From CAVYXF01 sp963772335 (lineage in GTDB: Bacteria > Pseudomonadota > Alphaproteobacteria > Rhizobiales > Rhodomicrobiaceae), in the NCBI GenBank assembly GCA_963772335.1, contig CAVYXF010000005.1, positions 1-64,000 on the forward strand: 64,000 nt of DNA. The letters run 5' to 3'. The notes below the pieces were generated by a model that had not been told where the DNA came from, did no database searches, and was given only the letters and a program-made list of their open reading frames with translations. Below are positions 27,632 to 36,507 of this stretch, in pieces (position 1 is the first letter of the stretch; every line of letters begins with the position of its first letter). A program made the translations under genes and the position numbers.

Positions 27632-28719
27632 TAACTCGACAGCCCGCCCGCCAGGCTCGGGATGTCCAGCGGCAGGAAGCCGTAATGCTTCAGCCAGCGC
27701 AGGTCGGCGCTGAAGAAGGTGCGCAGATCGGGGATGCCGTATTTCAGCATGGTGATGCGGTCGAGGCCCATGCCGAAGGCGTAGCCCTGATAGCGCTCCG
27801 GATCGAGGCCGACCGCGCGCAGCACGTTGGGATGCACCATGCCCGAGCCGGCGATCTCCAGCCAGCCGCCCGGCTTGCCGATCGCCTCGGTGCCGATGTC
27901 GATCTCCATCGAGGGCTCGGTGAACGGGAAGTGCGAGGGCCGGAAGCGGATGCGCACGTCATCCAGCTCGAAGAATGCCTTGCAGAACTCGGCGAAGGTC
28001 CATTTGAGGTGGCCCATATGGGTCTCCTCGTCGATCACCAGCGCCTCGATCTGGTGGAACATCGGCGTGTGGGTCTGGTCGCTGTCGCAGCGATAGACGC
28101 GGCCGGGCGCGATGATCCGGATCGGGGGCTTCTGCGCCAGCATGGTCCGGATCTGCACCGGCGAGGTGTGGGTGCGCAGCACCAGGCGCGAGCCATCCGC
28201 CTTCTCGTTGAAATAGAAGGTGTCGTGCTCCTGGCGGGCGGGGTGCTCGGCCGGGATGTTCAGCTTAGTGAAATTGTAGTCGTCGGTCTCGATGTCGGGA
28301 CCTTCGGCGACCGCGAAGCCGAGATCGGCGAAGATCGCGGTGATCTCGTCCCAGACCTGGCTGATCGGGTGCACGCGGCCCTCCGCCAGCGGCCCTGGCT
28401 GGACCGGCAGCGTGATGTCCGCCAGCTCCGCCTCGAGGCGCCTGGCGAGCGCCGCCTTGGCCAGCGCGCCCTTACGCTCCTCCAGGAGTTCGCTGACGCG
28501 CTGCTTCAGCCCGTTGACAGCCTGGCCGAAATCGCGGCGCTGCTCCGGCGCCATGGCGCCCAAGCTCTTCAGGAGCCCGGTGACGCTGCCGTTCTTGCCG
28601 AGCGAGGAGACCCGGAGGTCCTCGATGGCGGCGAGGTCGTCGGCCCTGGCGATGCGCGCGGTGAGGTCCGCTTCGAGTTTGCCGAGATCGCTCTGCGATG
28701 CTGCCGTTGCCGCATCCAT
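27631..28719 (-). CDS. pheS: Phenylalanyl-tRNA synthetase alpha subunit
   Basis: Catalytic chain of PheRS, 362 residues. The N-terminal coiled coil (SLGKNGSVTGLLKSLGAM) is followed by class II motif 2 (GRVYRCDSDQTHTPMFHQIE), FRPSHFPFTEPSMEID and motif 3 (GYAFGMGLDRITMLKYGIPDLR). I prefer the ATG at 28719 with GGAG upstream over the GTG at 28731. It follows rplT on the same strand. pheT, normally immediately downstream, lies 4.6 kb away. Confidence 0.96.
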   Translation of the reverse strand: MDAATAASQSDLGKLEADLTARIARADDLAAIEDLRVSSLGKNGSVTGLLKSLGAMAPEQRRDFGQAVNGLKQRVSELLEERKGALAKAALARRLEAELADITLPVQPGPLAEGRVHPISQVWDEITAIFADLGFAVAEGPDIETDDYNFTKLNIPAEHPARQEHDTFYFNEKADGSRLVLRTHTSPVQIRTMLAQKPPIRIIAPGRVYRCDSDQTHTPMFHQIEALVIDEETHMGHLKWTFAEFCKAFFELDDVRIRFRPSHFPFTEPSMEIDIGTEAIGKPGGWLEIAGSGMVHPNVLRAVGLDPERYQGYAFGMGLDRITMLKYGIPDLRTFFSADLRWLKHYGFLPLDIPSLAGGLSS

Positions 28720-28834
28720 GAGACGCTCCACTGCCCCGGCGATGCGGGGAGACGCCGATGAGGCGCCTCCGACCGGGATCGCGGGGTCTTTCGGCGGAGA
28801 CGCGGGAGCGCCTCCGAATTGCGACCGAGATGGA

Positions 28835-29197
28835 CTATGCCGCCTGGATGGCAGCCTGCGCTTTTCCGACCAGCGCCTTGAACACCTCCGGCTCGTGGAT
28901 GGCGAGGTCCGACAGAACCTTGCGATCCACCTCGATGCCGGCCTTGTTCAGGCCGTCGATAAATCGGCCATAGGTCAACCCCAGCTCGCGGACGGCGGCG
29001 TTGATGCGCTGGATCCACAGCGCGCGGAAGCTGCGCTTCTTCACCCGGCGGTCGCGATATTGATACTGCCCGGCCTTCTCGACGGCCTGGCGCGCGACGC
29101 GGATGGTGTTCTTGCGGCGGCCGTAATAGCCCTTGGCCTGCTCCAGAACTTTCTTGTGGCGGGCGTGAGAGGTTACGCCCCGTTTCACTCTCGACAT
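28835..29197 (-). CDS. rplT: 50S ribosomal protein L20
   Basis: 120 residues, MSRVKRGVTSHARHKKVL at the start, GYYGRRKNTIRVARQAVEKAG split thereafter, and GLTYGRFIDGLNKAGIEVDR. Full family length. It binds 23S rRNA early in 50S assembly. 45 bp behind rpmI. Confidence 0.98.
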   Translation of the reverse strand: MSRVKRGVTSHARHKKVLEQAKGYYGRRKNTIRVARQAVEKAGQYQYRDRRVKKRSFRALWIQRINAAVRELGLTYGRFIDGLNKAGIEVDRKVLSDLAIHEPEVFKALVGKAQAAIQAA

Positions 29198-29242
29198 GGC
29201 GGTGTTCCTGTAACGGAATGGGTTCGATCAAGCACTCAGGGC

Positions 29243-29446
29243 TTACGGATTGCCGTAGGGCAGGAATTTCTTCACGATCCCGGCGTCGGCGTCGCACAGG
29301 ATGGTCGTGCCCCGCGCCTGGCGGATGAACTTCTTGGTCTTCTTGATCATGCCGTGGCGCTTGCCCGCCTGGCCGGCGACGACCTTGCCCGTACCGGTGA
29401 GCCTGAAGCGCTTTTTCGCACCGCTCTTGGTCTTCATTTTGGGCAT
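29243..29446 (-). CDS. rpmI: 50S ribosomal protein L35
   Basis: 67 residues from MPKMKTKSGAKKRFRLTG, the family N-terminus; the upstream in-frame ATG adds only five residues that include the Shine-Dalgarno (GAAAGGAAG). First gene of rpmI-rplT-pheS. infC is not upstream. Confidence 0.97.
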   Translation of the reverse strand: MPKMKTKSGAKKRFRLTGTGKVVAGQAGKRHGMIKKTKKFIRQARGTTILCDADAGIVKKFLPYGNP

Positions 29447-30181
29447 TTTGCTTCCTTTCAAAACTCATGCGCGCCGACAAGGCCGGCGCGGCGCCTTCTT
29501 CTTCGCTTGGCTGAGAAGCTCGTCGAACGGACACGGCATGCCCTTACGCCGGACCGTTCGCATGCGCGCGAACTTACGGTGAAAAGTGAATAAGCGCAAG
29601 GGGCGGGTTGAACTCGCGCGCACGTTCAGGTGTTAAGCGAAGACGGAACGTGGCTGTTCCAGATTGGCATCACAGCTCAACGACATACGGGCCGCATTAA
29701 CGGTCTTTTGAGCGATAGCGGCTAGATCGGCTTCAAACCTGCGTGAGCGTCGGGTGAGAAGCTTCGGGCGATCTTAGGGTTTGCGTCCAAATCGTGGCGG
29801 TTACGACACAACCGCCGGGAATGCGACCCTGGGGTGGCATCGGGAGGCTTGATAGCACTCCTGAGTTGTTAGATTAATTTGGAAACGGCCGAAACAGGGC
29901 AACGTGGCGAAAAACGGGATGGTTTTGCGCAACGAGATTTCTGTGACGGTGCAGTAGCGACGGGAACAAGACGCGACGACAGGCGAGACAGGGGCACTTA
30001 CTTCCGGTTGCTGCGCCCCGCGGTTGTGCTTAGAGCGTGTATGGTGGTTGTGCAAGAAGACGTGATTGGTTTTCCACGGTTTTCCTGATGCAACGTACTG
30101 TCGGCACGGCGATTTTTGCGATGAGTTGAGAGGGCCTCCTGGCGGAGGCGATGCGGCAGAGGACTTATGGAGGTGACCCAG
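29447..30181. other. Long intergenic region between divergent rpmI and L,D-transpeptidase genes
   Basis: About 735 bp. It must hold the promoters of both operons and perhaps a ribosomal-protein leader for rpmI. No coding frame here has a domain, and I found no clear riboswitch or regulatory fold by eye. Confidence 0.45.
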
Positions 30182-30766
30182 ATGTTCAGTAAGACGTTTA
30201 GAGCGTTGGTTGCATTCGGAACGATCGCGATCGGCGCGGCTCTCATGCCGCACGATGCGCGCGCTGACTGGCTCAGCGATCTGTTCGGCGATCCCGGTGG
30301 AAATTTCAATCCGCGCACCGTCGTGCGCTTCTCGCCGAAATACGAGCCCGGCCAGATCATCATCAGCTTCGGCGACCGCCGGCTCTATTACGTCTCCGGA
30401 CGCGGCAGCGCGATCAGCTACCCGATCGCGATCCCGAAGGGTGACGCCCGCTGGGCCGGCAGCATGACCATCTCCGACAAGCGGGTCAATCCGAGCTGGA
30501 CGCCGACCGCCGACATGCGCGCCGAGAATCCCAAGCTTCCGGCCTATGTGCCGGGCGGGCATCCGCGCAACCCGCTGGGCGTGCGTGCGCTCTATCTGGG
30601 CTCCTCGATGTACCGCATCCACGGCACGGACGCGCCCTGGCAGATCGGCCAGGAAGTCTCCCATGGCTGCATCCGCATGCTGAACAACGACGTCGTCGAT
30701 CTCTATGACCGTGCCCGCGTCGGCACGCATGTGACGGTGACCTGGGCGCGGTTCGCCACGTCCTGA
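30182..30766 (+). CDS. L,D-transpeptidase (YkuD domain), secreted
   Basis: Cross-links peptidoglycan through 3-3 bonds or attaches proteins to it. 194 residues with a signal peptide (ALVAFGTIAIGAALM...ADA region, residues 6-28), a short linker and the YkuD domain with its catalytic motif HGTDAPWQIGQEVSHGCIRM (His, Ser, His-Gly-Cys-Ile-Arg; near residues 148-167). The ATG at 30182 has GGAGG 9 bp upstream. A rho-independent terminator follows 24 bp after the stop, so it is probably monocistronic. Confidence 0.93.
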   Translation: MFSKTFRALVAFGTIAIGAALMPHDARADWLSDLFGDPGGNFNPRTVVRFSPKYEPGQIIISFGDRRLYYVSGRGSAISYPIAIPKGDARWAGSMTISDKRVNPSWTPTADMRAENPKLPAYVPGGHPRNPLGVRALYLGSSMYRIHGTDAPWQIGQEVSHGCIRMLNNDVVDLYDRARVGTHVTVTWARFATS

Positions 30767-30789
30767 TCAAGGCGAATAGCCGCATCGCG

Positions 30790-30820
30790 AAAAGGCTGGA
30801 TCCTCGGGTCCAGCCTTTTT
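30790..30820 (+). terminator. Rho-independent terminator of the L,D-transpeptidase gene
   Basis: AAAAGGCTGGA and TCCAGCCTTTTT pair into an 11-bp stem around a CCTCGGG loop, followed by a T-run. The A-run on the other side means it could also serve the convergent antiporter gene. Confidence 0.88.
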
Positions 30821-30855
30821 CGTTTGGGCAGCCGGCTGCGCCCGAGGCGGCGCTG

Positions 30856-32394
30856 TCAGCCTTCGACGATCTGGAACCGGGCCGGCGTGGAGGCCGCGAG
30901 CTCGGCCCAGTCGAGTTCCTGGAGCAGCGCGTGGAACACGTCGTCCTCGATGGCGCCGGTCGCGCGAAGCTGCAGGAGCCGCCGGCGCTCGGCGATGATG
31001 GTGCGCCGGCGCAGATGGCTGACGGCGCTCACCTCGCGCGGGTTCTGCCCGTCCTCGGCCAGTCCGCGCTCGCCCCTGAGCACATGCAGGAGCTTTTGCG
31101 CCGCATAGTCCTGCCGGCGGTCCAGGCTTTCGACCGCCGCGTCGAGGAGCTGCACGCGCGCCTGCGCCAGCTCGCGGTCGAAGCTGCGGTCGGTTTCGAA
31201 GCCGAGCCGGCGGACCAGCGGCGCGAGCGTCAGCCCCTGCAGGCCGAGCGTCCCGAGCACCACCGTCAGGGCGCTCAGCACGATCAGGTCGCGTCCCGGG
31301 AAATCGCCCGGCAGCGCCAGCGCCGTCGCCAGGGTGACGAGGCCGCGCATCCCGCACCATGACACCAGCACGGTGTGCCGGAAGGGCGGTGCCGGGTTGC
31401 CGCCGGCCCAGCGCGCCCAGGCCTGGCTGAGCAGGTTGTAGACCGCCACCCAGGCGATGCGCGCGCCGATCACGGTCGCCAGCACCAGCAGCGCAAAGCC
31501 GAAGGCATGGCCGATCTCGCCGGGGGTCAGCCGCTCGACGATGCTGCGGGCCTGCAGGCCGAGCAGCAGGAAGGCCAGCACGTTCAGCATGAAGCCCGCC
31601 ACCTCCCAGACCGCATAGGACACCATCCGGTCGTGCGAGGTCTGGCGCGCCGGCATATAGCGCCCGAGCGTCATGGCGAACGCCACCACCGCAAGCACCG
31701 CCGAGAGCTGCAGCCGCTCCGCGACGATCCAGACGGTGAAGGTCATGGCGAATTCGAACAGGTTGTTGCGCAGCGTGCCGATCATGCGCGGATAGAGCCA
31801 GATCTTGATCCAGGCGCAGCCGATCCCGAGCAGCACCGCCGCCGGCACCGCGATCGCGAGCCTGGGCAGCAGCGCCGTCACCGACGTCGCCGAGACCGCG
31901 CCCACCGCGCCGCCGAAGATCAGGAGCGCCACGGCATCGTTGAGCAGGCTCTCCCCTTCCAGCACCCGCACGGTGCGGCGCGGCAAATCGAGCCGGCTGA
32001 GCATGGCGGTCGCCGCGGCGGCATCGGGCGGGGCGACGATGGCGCCGAGCGCGATCGCCGCGGCGAGCGGCAGGCCGGCGACCGCCACCCCGACCCAGGA
32101 CACCGCCGCCGTGGTGACCAGCACCGCCATGCCGGCGAGCGCCAGGAGCGGACGCCAGAAGCGCTTGAGCAGATGCACCGGGAAGTCGAAGGAGGCGTTG
32201 AGGAGCGCCGGCGCGATGAACAGCGCCATCGCGAGCTCGGGGTCGATCTCGATCGAGGGCGCCCAGGGAAGCGCCGCGACGATGACGCCGGCAAGCGCCA
32301 GGAGCGTCGGATAGGGAATGGTCAGCGAACGCGAAATCTGCAGCAGGAAGATTGCAATGAGCACCAGAGTGAGCGTGCTCTCGAAGAGTGCCAT
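30856..32394 (-). CDS. Na+/H+ antiporter (CPA1 family)
   Basis: A 512-residue inner-membrane monovalent cation:proton antiporter. About 12 hydrophobic helices; the conserved region of the CPA1 ion site is seen as ALGAIVAPPDAAAATAML and LLNDAVALLIFGGAVG, with VVSWCGMRGLVTLATALALP-type sequence further on (LVSWCGMRGLVTLATAL). The last 110 residues form a soluble helical tail. It stands alone and convergent with the L,D-transpeptidase. Confidence 0.92.
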   Translation of the reverse strand: MALFESTLTLVLIAIFLLQISRSLTIPYPTLLALAGVIVAALPWAPSIEIDPELAMALFIAPALLNASFDFPVHLLKRFWRPLLALAGMAVLVTTAAVSWVGVAVAGLPLAAAIALGAIVAPPDAAAATAMLSRLDLPRRTVRVLEGESLLNDAVALLIFGGAVGAVSATSVTALLPRLAIAVPAAVLLGIGCAWIKIWLYPRMIGTLRNNLFEFAMTFTVWIVAERLQLSAVLAVVAFAMTLGRYMPARQTSHDRMVSYAVWEVAGFMLNVLAFLLLGLQARSIVERLTPGEIGHAFGFALLVLATVIGARIAWVAVYNLLSQAWARWAGGNPAPPFRHTVLVSWCGMRGLVTLATALALPGDFPGRDLIVLSALTVVLGTLGLQGLTLAPLVRRLGFETDRSFDRELAQARVQLLDAAVESLDRRQDYAAQKLLHVLRGERGLAEDGQNPREVSAVSHLRRRTIIAERRRLLQLRATGAIEDDVFHALLQELDWAELAASTPARFQIVEG

Positions 32395-32474
32395 CTGCGG
32401 CGTGCCTCATAACACCATAAGCGGCCGACCATCGGCGCGGCTTCGCGGATGATGACCTTGCACTGCGCCATGAC

Positions 32475-32569
32475 CGTCATTGCGAGCCGAAGGCGAAGCA
32501 ATCCAGGGCCGCGAGCACGCAGCAAGCGGCCCTGGATTGCTTCGGGCGCGATGCGCCCTCGCAATGACG
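32475..32569. repeat. Extragenic palindromic repeat, family A, copy 3
   Basis: CGTCATTGCGAG at the left and CTCGCAATGACG at the right end, with internal arms GCAATCCAGGGCCGC / GCGGCCCTGGATTGC. This is the best-preserved copy. Confidence 0.88.
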
Positions 32570-32753
32570 GCGGTGCGTGCGGGTAAGGTCATAGCGCGCG
32601 GAGCCGGGCTGTTGTGATCCCTAAAAACGCATCCGGCGCGACGGTTCGTCAATATCCGTTTCGCTGGCCGGGATGGCAGCACTGGGTCCTGCCTGTCGCA
32701 ACGGCGTCATCCACCCCGACCGCCGGCGTTTACTGGATCCTCGCTTTCGCGAG

Positions 32754-33010
32754 GATGACGTCGGAGGGAGAGCGATGCCGTAGGCTTATTTGCCGGTGCT
32801 CGCCGCCGCCAAGCTCGATGTCGGAGGGCGGGCGATGCCGTACGCTTATTTTGCCGGCTACTCGCCGTCGCCAGGACGATGTCGGAGGACGGCCGACGCC
32901 GTGCGCTGATTTGCCGGGTTCTCGCCGTCGCGAGGACGACGTCGGAGGACGGGCGATGCCGTGCGCTCGTTCACCGCAGACTCGCCGGCGCAAGGATGAC
33001 GTCGGAGCCA
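32754..33010 (+). repeat. Tandem array of about 60-bp units
   Basis: The word TCGGAG recurs at 32761, 32821, 32882, 32942 and 33002, i.e. periods of 60, 61, 60 and 60. Each unit has the form (A)TCGGAGGxCGGGCGATGCCG - TxxGCT - TTTGCCGG - CTCGCCGTCGC - GAGGACGA. Units are diverged from each other, so the array is not recent. Confidence 0.8.
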
Positions 33011-33875
33011 GGTGATGCCGTGCGCCCGTTTTACCGGATGCCCGTCATCGCGCGTTTCACACCGGCCGCCCGGCCGACCCTTCTGGATGAAACGGAGTCA
33101 GCCGGACGACGCGACGGGATTGCGCTCTCCGATGGAGGCCTGTGCGAAAAGCCTAGCAACAGGCACTTGTCGTCCCGGACGGCCGAAGGCCGAGCCGGGA
33201 CCCATTGGCATCTCTACGAGTACATCACTGTGTTGTAAGGCCAATAGGCCCCGGCTCAAGGCCGGGGCGACTCCGAATTTCTGGCCAGCTCCGTCACCCA
33301 CTCCCCATTTCGCGGAGGTCTCCCATCGGAGAGGGGACTGGAGGCGCAGACGGAGCCACACTCCAACTTTCTTCCCAGGGCGACGCCGGAGGACGGGCGA
33401 CGCTGTGACGCTCGTTCACCGGGTACTCGCCGGCGCAAGGATGACGTCGGAGCCAGGTGATGCCGTGCGCTCGTTTTACCGGATGCCCGTCATTGCGCGT
33501 TTCACACCGGCCGCCCGGCTGACCCTTCTGGATAAAACGGAGTCAGCCGGACGACGCGACGGGATTGCGCTCTCCGATGGAGGCCTGTGCGAAAAGCCTA
33601 GCAACAGGCACTTGTCGTCCCGGACGGCCGAAGGCCGAGCCGGGACCCATTGGCATCTCTACGAGTACATCACTGTGTTGTAAGGCCAATAGGCCCCGGC
33701 TCAAGGCCGGGGCGACTCCGAATTTCTGGCCAGCTCCGTCACCCGCGCCCCATTTTCGCGGAGGTCTCCCATCGGAGAGGGGACCGGAGGCGCAGACGGA
33801 GCCACACTCCAACTTTCTTCCCAGGCGACGCCGGAGGACGGGCGATGCTGGACGCCTGTTCACCGGGTGCTCGCC
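32970..33875 (+). repeat. 445-bp direct tandem duplication
   Basis: Copy 1 runs from about 32970 to 33430 and copy 2 from about 33415 to 33875, offset exactly 445 bp at every landmark tested (CTCGCCGGCG at 32981/33426, TGCGCTCTCC at 33121/33566, GTCGTCCCGG at 33169/33614). Only scattered substitutions and a few indels separate them, so it is recent. Each copy ends in one unit of the 60-bp repeat, a likely recombination substrate. Confidence 0.9.
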
Positions 33876-34320
33876 GTCGCTGGCACGACCCCGCCGGGAG
33901 GGAGAAGCCGGTAAGAGCGGCGCCGTGCGCCTGTTTTCGCTGTCAGCGATCCCGCCAAACGCCCGCCACGCCAGGCCAATTCGCCTGCTCTGCGCGATCC
34001 GGCCCCCCGCCGGACCCCTCCGTGTACTACGGATTGCCTAGGCCTGCCCGAAGCAGAATGCTTTGCAAGCCGCAGCGATCCTTGTGTATCGTCAAGGGGT
34101 GGCGGCCGCCAAAAACAACAAGAAGGCCGTGGAAATGGGAGGATACCGCCTGATGCTGCATCGACGGGAGCGATCGACCTTTGCCTCACACCCGGCCTGC
34201 TCTCGGCCGGCGCGCGCGCGTTGTTGCGCGCTCAGACGCTGCCCCTCTCAGGCGTAATTTTCGAGCAGGCCGAAAGGCTTAGCACCGCGCCTTCCCTCCG
34301 AAGCCGATAAGGACCGCTTC

Positions 34321-36396
34321 ATGGAAGCAACGCTCGCCAAGGTGAATTCCCATAACCATTCTCCGGTCGAGCCGGAGGCGGAACTCGCCGGTGACGTGCT
34401 GCTCAGCGTTCGCGATCTCCATGTCGAGTTCCATACCTCGCGCGGCCGGGTGGGGGCGGTCGAGGGCGTCTCCTATGACGTGAAGCGCGGCGAAATCCTC
34501 GCCATCGTCGGGGAATCCGGCTGCGGAAAATCTGTTTCTTCCCTGGCGATTATGCGCCTGCTGCCGAAGCGCACCAGCCGCATCACCAAGGGCGAGATCC
34601 TGTTCGACGGGCGCAATCTCCTGACCCTGTCCGACGGCGAGATGCGCCGCATCCGCGGCCGCGACATCGGCATGATCTTCCAGGAGCCGATGACCTCGCT
34701 CAATCCCGTGCTCTCGATCGGCTCGCAGATCATGGAGCCGCTGTTCATCCATATGGAGATGAGCAAAACCCGCGCGCGCGAGCGGGCCATCGAGCTGCTC
34801 AACCTGGTCGGCATCACCGATCCCGAGCGCCGGCTGGAGCAATATCCGCACCAGATGTCCGGCGGCATGCGCCAGCGCATCATGATCGCGATCGCGCTCG
34901 CCTGCGAGCCCAAGCTGCTCATCGCCGACGAGCCGACCACCGCGCTCGACGTCACCATCCAGGCGCAGATCCTGGAACTGATCAAGGAGCTGTCCCAGCG
35001 CCTCAACATCGCGGTGGTGATGATCACCCACAATCTCGGCATCGTCGCGCGCTACGCCCACAGGGTCAACGTGATGTATGCCGCCCGTATCGTCGAGAAG
35101 GGCACGGCGGACGACATTTTCCTCAAGCCCAAGCATCCCTATACGCTCGGCCTGATGCGCTCGATCCCGCGGCTCGACCGGCCGTGCGACGAGAAGCTGG
35201 CGACCATCGAGGGCCTTCCCCCCGATTTGCGCTCGCCGCCCGTCGGCTGCCGGTTCCGGCCGCGCTGCTTCATGGCGATACCGGTCTGCGAGAAGGACCC
35301 GCCGCTGGCCGAGGTCGTGCCGGGCCATCACGCGGCCTGCTTCCGCGCCGAAGAGGTGACCGCGGTCGCCGATGACCCGCTGCCGCGCGCCAGGAGCGCA
35401 AGTCCTCCCAAGGCGGACGAGCCGCCGCTGCTCGCGGTCGAGGCCTTGCGCAAATTCTACTATGTCGGCGGCAGTCCGCTGATCGGGCCCGGCGAGATGA
35501 CCGAGATCCGCGCGGTGAACGATGTGTCGCTCACCATCCAGCCCGGCGAAACGCTGGGCCTGGTCGGCGAGTCCGGATGCGGGAAGACCACCATCGGGCG
35601 CACCATCCTGCGCCTGGAGACGCCGACCGCCGGCACCATCCTGTTCGCGGGGACCGATATCGCCCATGCCTCGCAGATCGAAATGCGCCCGGTGCGCCGG
35701 AAGATGCAGGTGATCTTCCAGGACCCGTTCTCATCGCTCAACCCGCGCATGAAGGTGGGCCAGATCATCGCCGAGCCGATGCGGGTGCACGGCCTCGTCA
35801 AGGGCCGGCGCGCCGCCGAGGAGCGGGTGCAGGACCTGCTCGGCAAGGTCGGGCTGCACGGCTTCATGGCCGACCGCTATCCGCATGAGATGTCGGGCGG
35901 ACAGCGCCAGCGGGTCGGCATCGCGCGGGCGCTCGCAATGAACCCGAGTTTCATCGTGTGCGACGAGCCGGTCTCGGCGCTCGACGTCTCGATCCAGGGG
36001 CAGATCATCAATCTGCTCGAAGAGCTCAAGCGCGAATTGGGGCTGACCTATCTGTTCATCGCCCATGACCTCGCCGTCGTCCGGCACATCTCGGACCGGG
36101 TGATGGTGATGTATCTCGGCCGCCTGATGGAGGTCGCCGAGCGCGAGGCGCTCTATGCCGAGCCGCTTCACCCCTACACCAAGGCGCTGCTCGATGCCGC
36201 CCCCGTCCCCGATCCGGTCACCGAGCGCGCACGCCAGCCGCGGGCGCTCAAGGGCGAGCTGCCCTCGCCGCTCTCCCCGCCGACGGGCTGCGTGTTCCAC
36301 ACCCGCTGTCCGCTGGCGTCGGAGGTGTGCTGGACCGAGGTGCCGGAGGTGCGCGAGATCAGGCCGAACCACAGGGTCGCCTGTCACAAGGTTTAG
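34321..36396 (+). CDS. Fused dipeptide/nickel-type ABC transporter ATPase (DppD-DppF-like)
   Basis: A 691-residue protein with two complete ABC ATPase domains. Domain 1: Walker A GESGCGKS at 64-71, LSGGMRQR-type signature (QMSGGMRQR), Walker B LLIADEPTTALD. Domain 2: GESGCGKT near 415-422, MSGGQRQRVGIARAL, FIVCDEPVSALD. Each is followed by the Cys-containing oligopeptide/nickel C-terminal motif (GCRFRPRCF; GCVFHTRCPLASEVC). In most systems these are two genes. It energises uptake through the permeases now on the far side of the IS element. Confidence 0.95.
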   Translation: MEATLAKVNSHNHSPVEPEAELAGDVLLSVRDLHVEFHTSRGRVGAVEGVSYDVKRGEILAIVGESGCGKSVSSLAIMRLLPKRTSRITKGEILFDGRNLLTLSDGEMRRIRGRDIGMIFQEPMTSLNPVLSIGSQIMEPLFIHMEMSKTRARERAIELLNLVGITDPERRLEQYPHQMSGGMRQRIMIAIALACEPKLLIADEPTTALDVTIQAQILELIKELSQRLNIAVVMITHNLGIVARYAHRVNVMYAARIVEKGTADDIFLKPKHPYTLGLMRSIPRLDRPCDEKLATIEGLPPDLRSPPVGCRFRPRCFMAIPVCEKDPPLAEVVPGHHAACFRAEEVTAVADDPLPRARSASPPKADEPPLLAVEALRKFYYVGGSPLIGPGEMTEIRAVNDVSLTIQPGETLGLVGESGCGKTTIGRTILRLETPTAGTILFAGTDIAHASQIEMRPVRRKMQVIFQDPFSSLNPRMKVGQIIAEPMRVHGLVKGRRAAEERVQDLLGKVGLHGFMADRYPHEMSGGQRQRVGIARALAMNPSFIVCDEPVSALDVSIQGQIINLLEELKRELGLTYLFIAHDLAVVRHISDRVMVMYLGRLMEVAEREALYAEPLHPYTKALLDAAPVPDPVTERARQPRALKGELPSPLSPPTGCVFHTRCPLASEVCWTEVPEVREIRPNHRVACHKV

Positions 36397-36507
36397 CGGA
36401 AGGTCCGCCCCAAAGGGGCGAACGTCCACCCCGAAAGTGCGGAACAATCCACCCAAAACGGTGGACGTCACCCGGAACGAGGCAAGTATTAAGGGAGGAT
36501 ATTCGAG

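Larger units (their letters stand above)
32395..34320. other. 1.9-kb gene-free region packed with repeats
   Basis: Contains family A copy 3, an array of about 60-bp tandem units and a 445-bp direct duplication that carries two family B copies (listed separately). All frames here are shadows or read through repeats whose period is not a multiple of three. The last 250 bp should contain the promoter of the ABC operon; AAGGA lies 8 bp before its ATG. Confidence 0.75.

Noticed and set aside
29801..30730. 309-codon minus-strand frame
   Set aside because: Antisense of the L,D-transpeptidase gene and its leader, without a domain.
32754..33010. CRISPR array
   Set aside because: The 60-bp units repeat along their whole length with no constant repeat plus variable spacer, and there are no cas genes.
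32614..33863. Several 100-220 codon frames in the repeat region
   Set aside because: They run through palindromes and 60/445-bp repeats whose periods do not keep frame, and no frame has a domain or stable ribosome-binding site.
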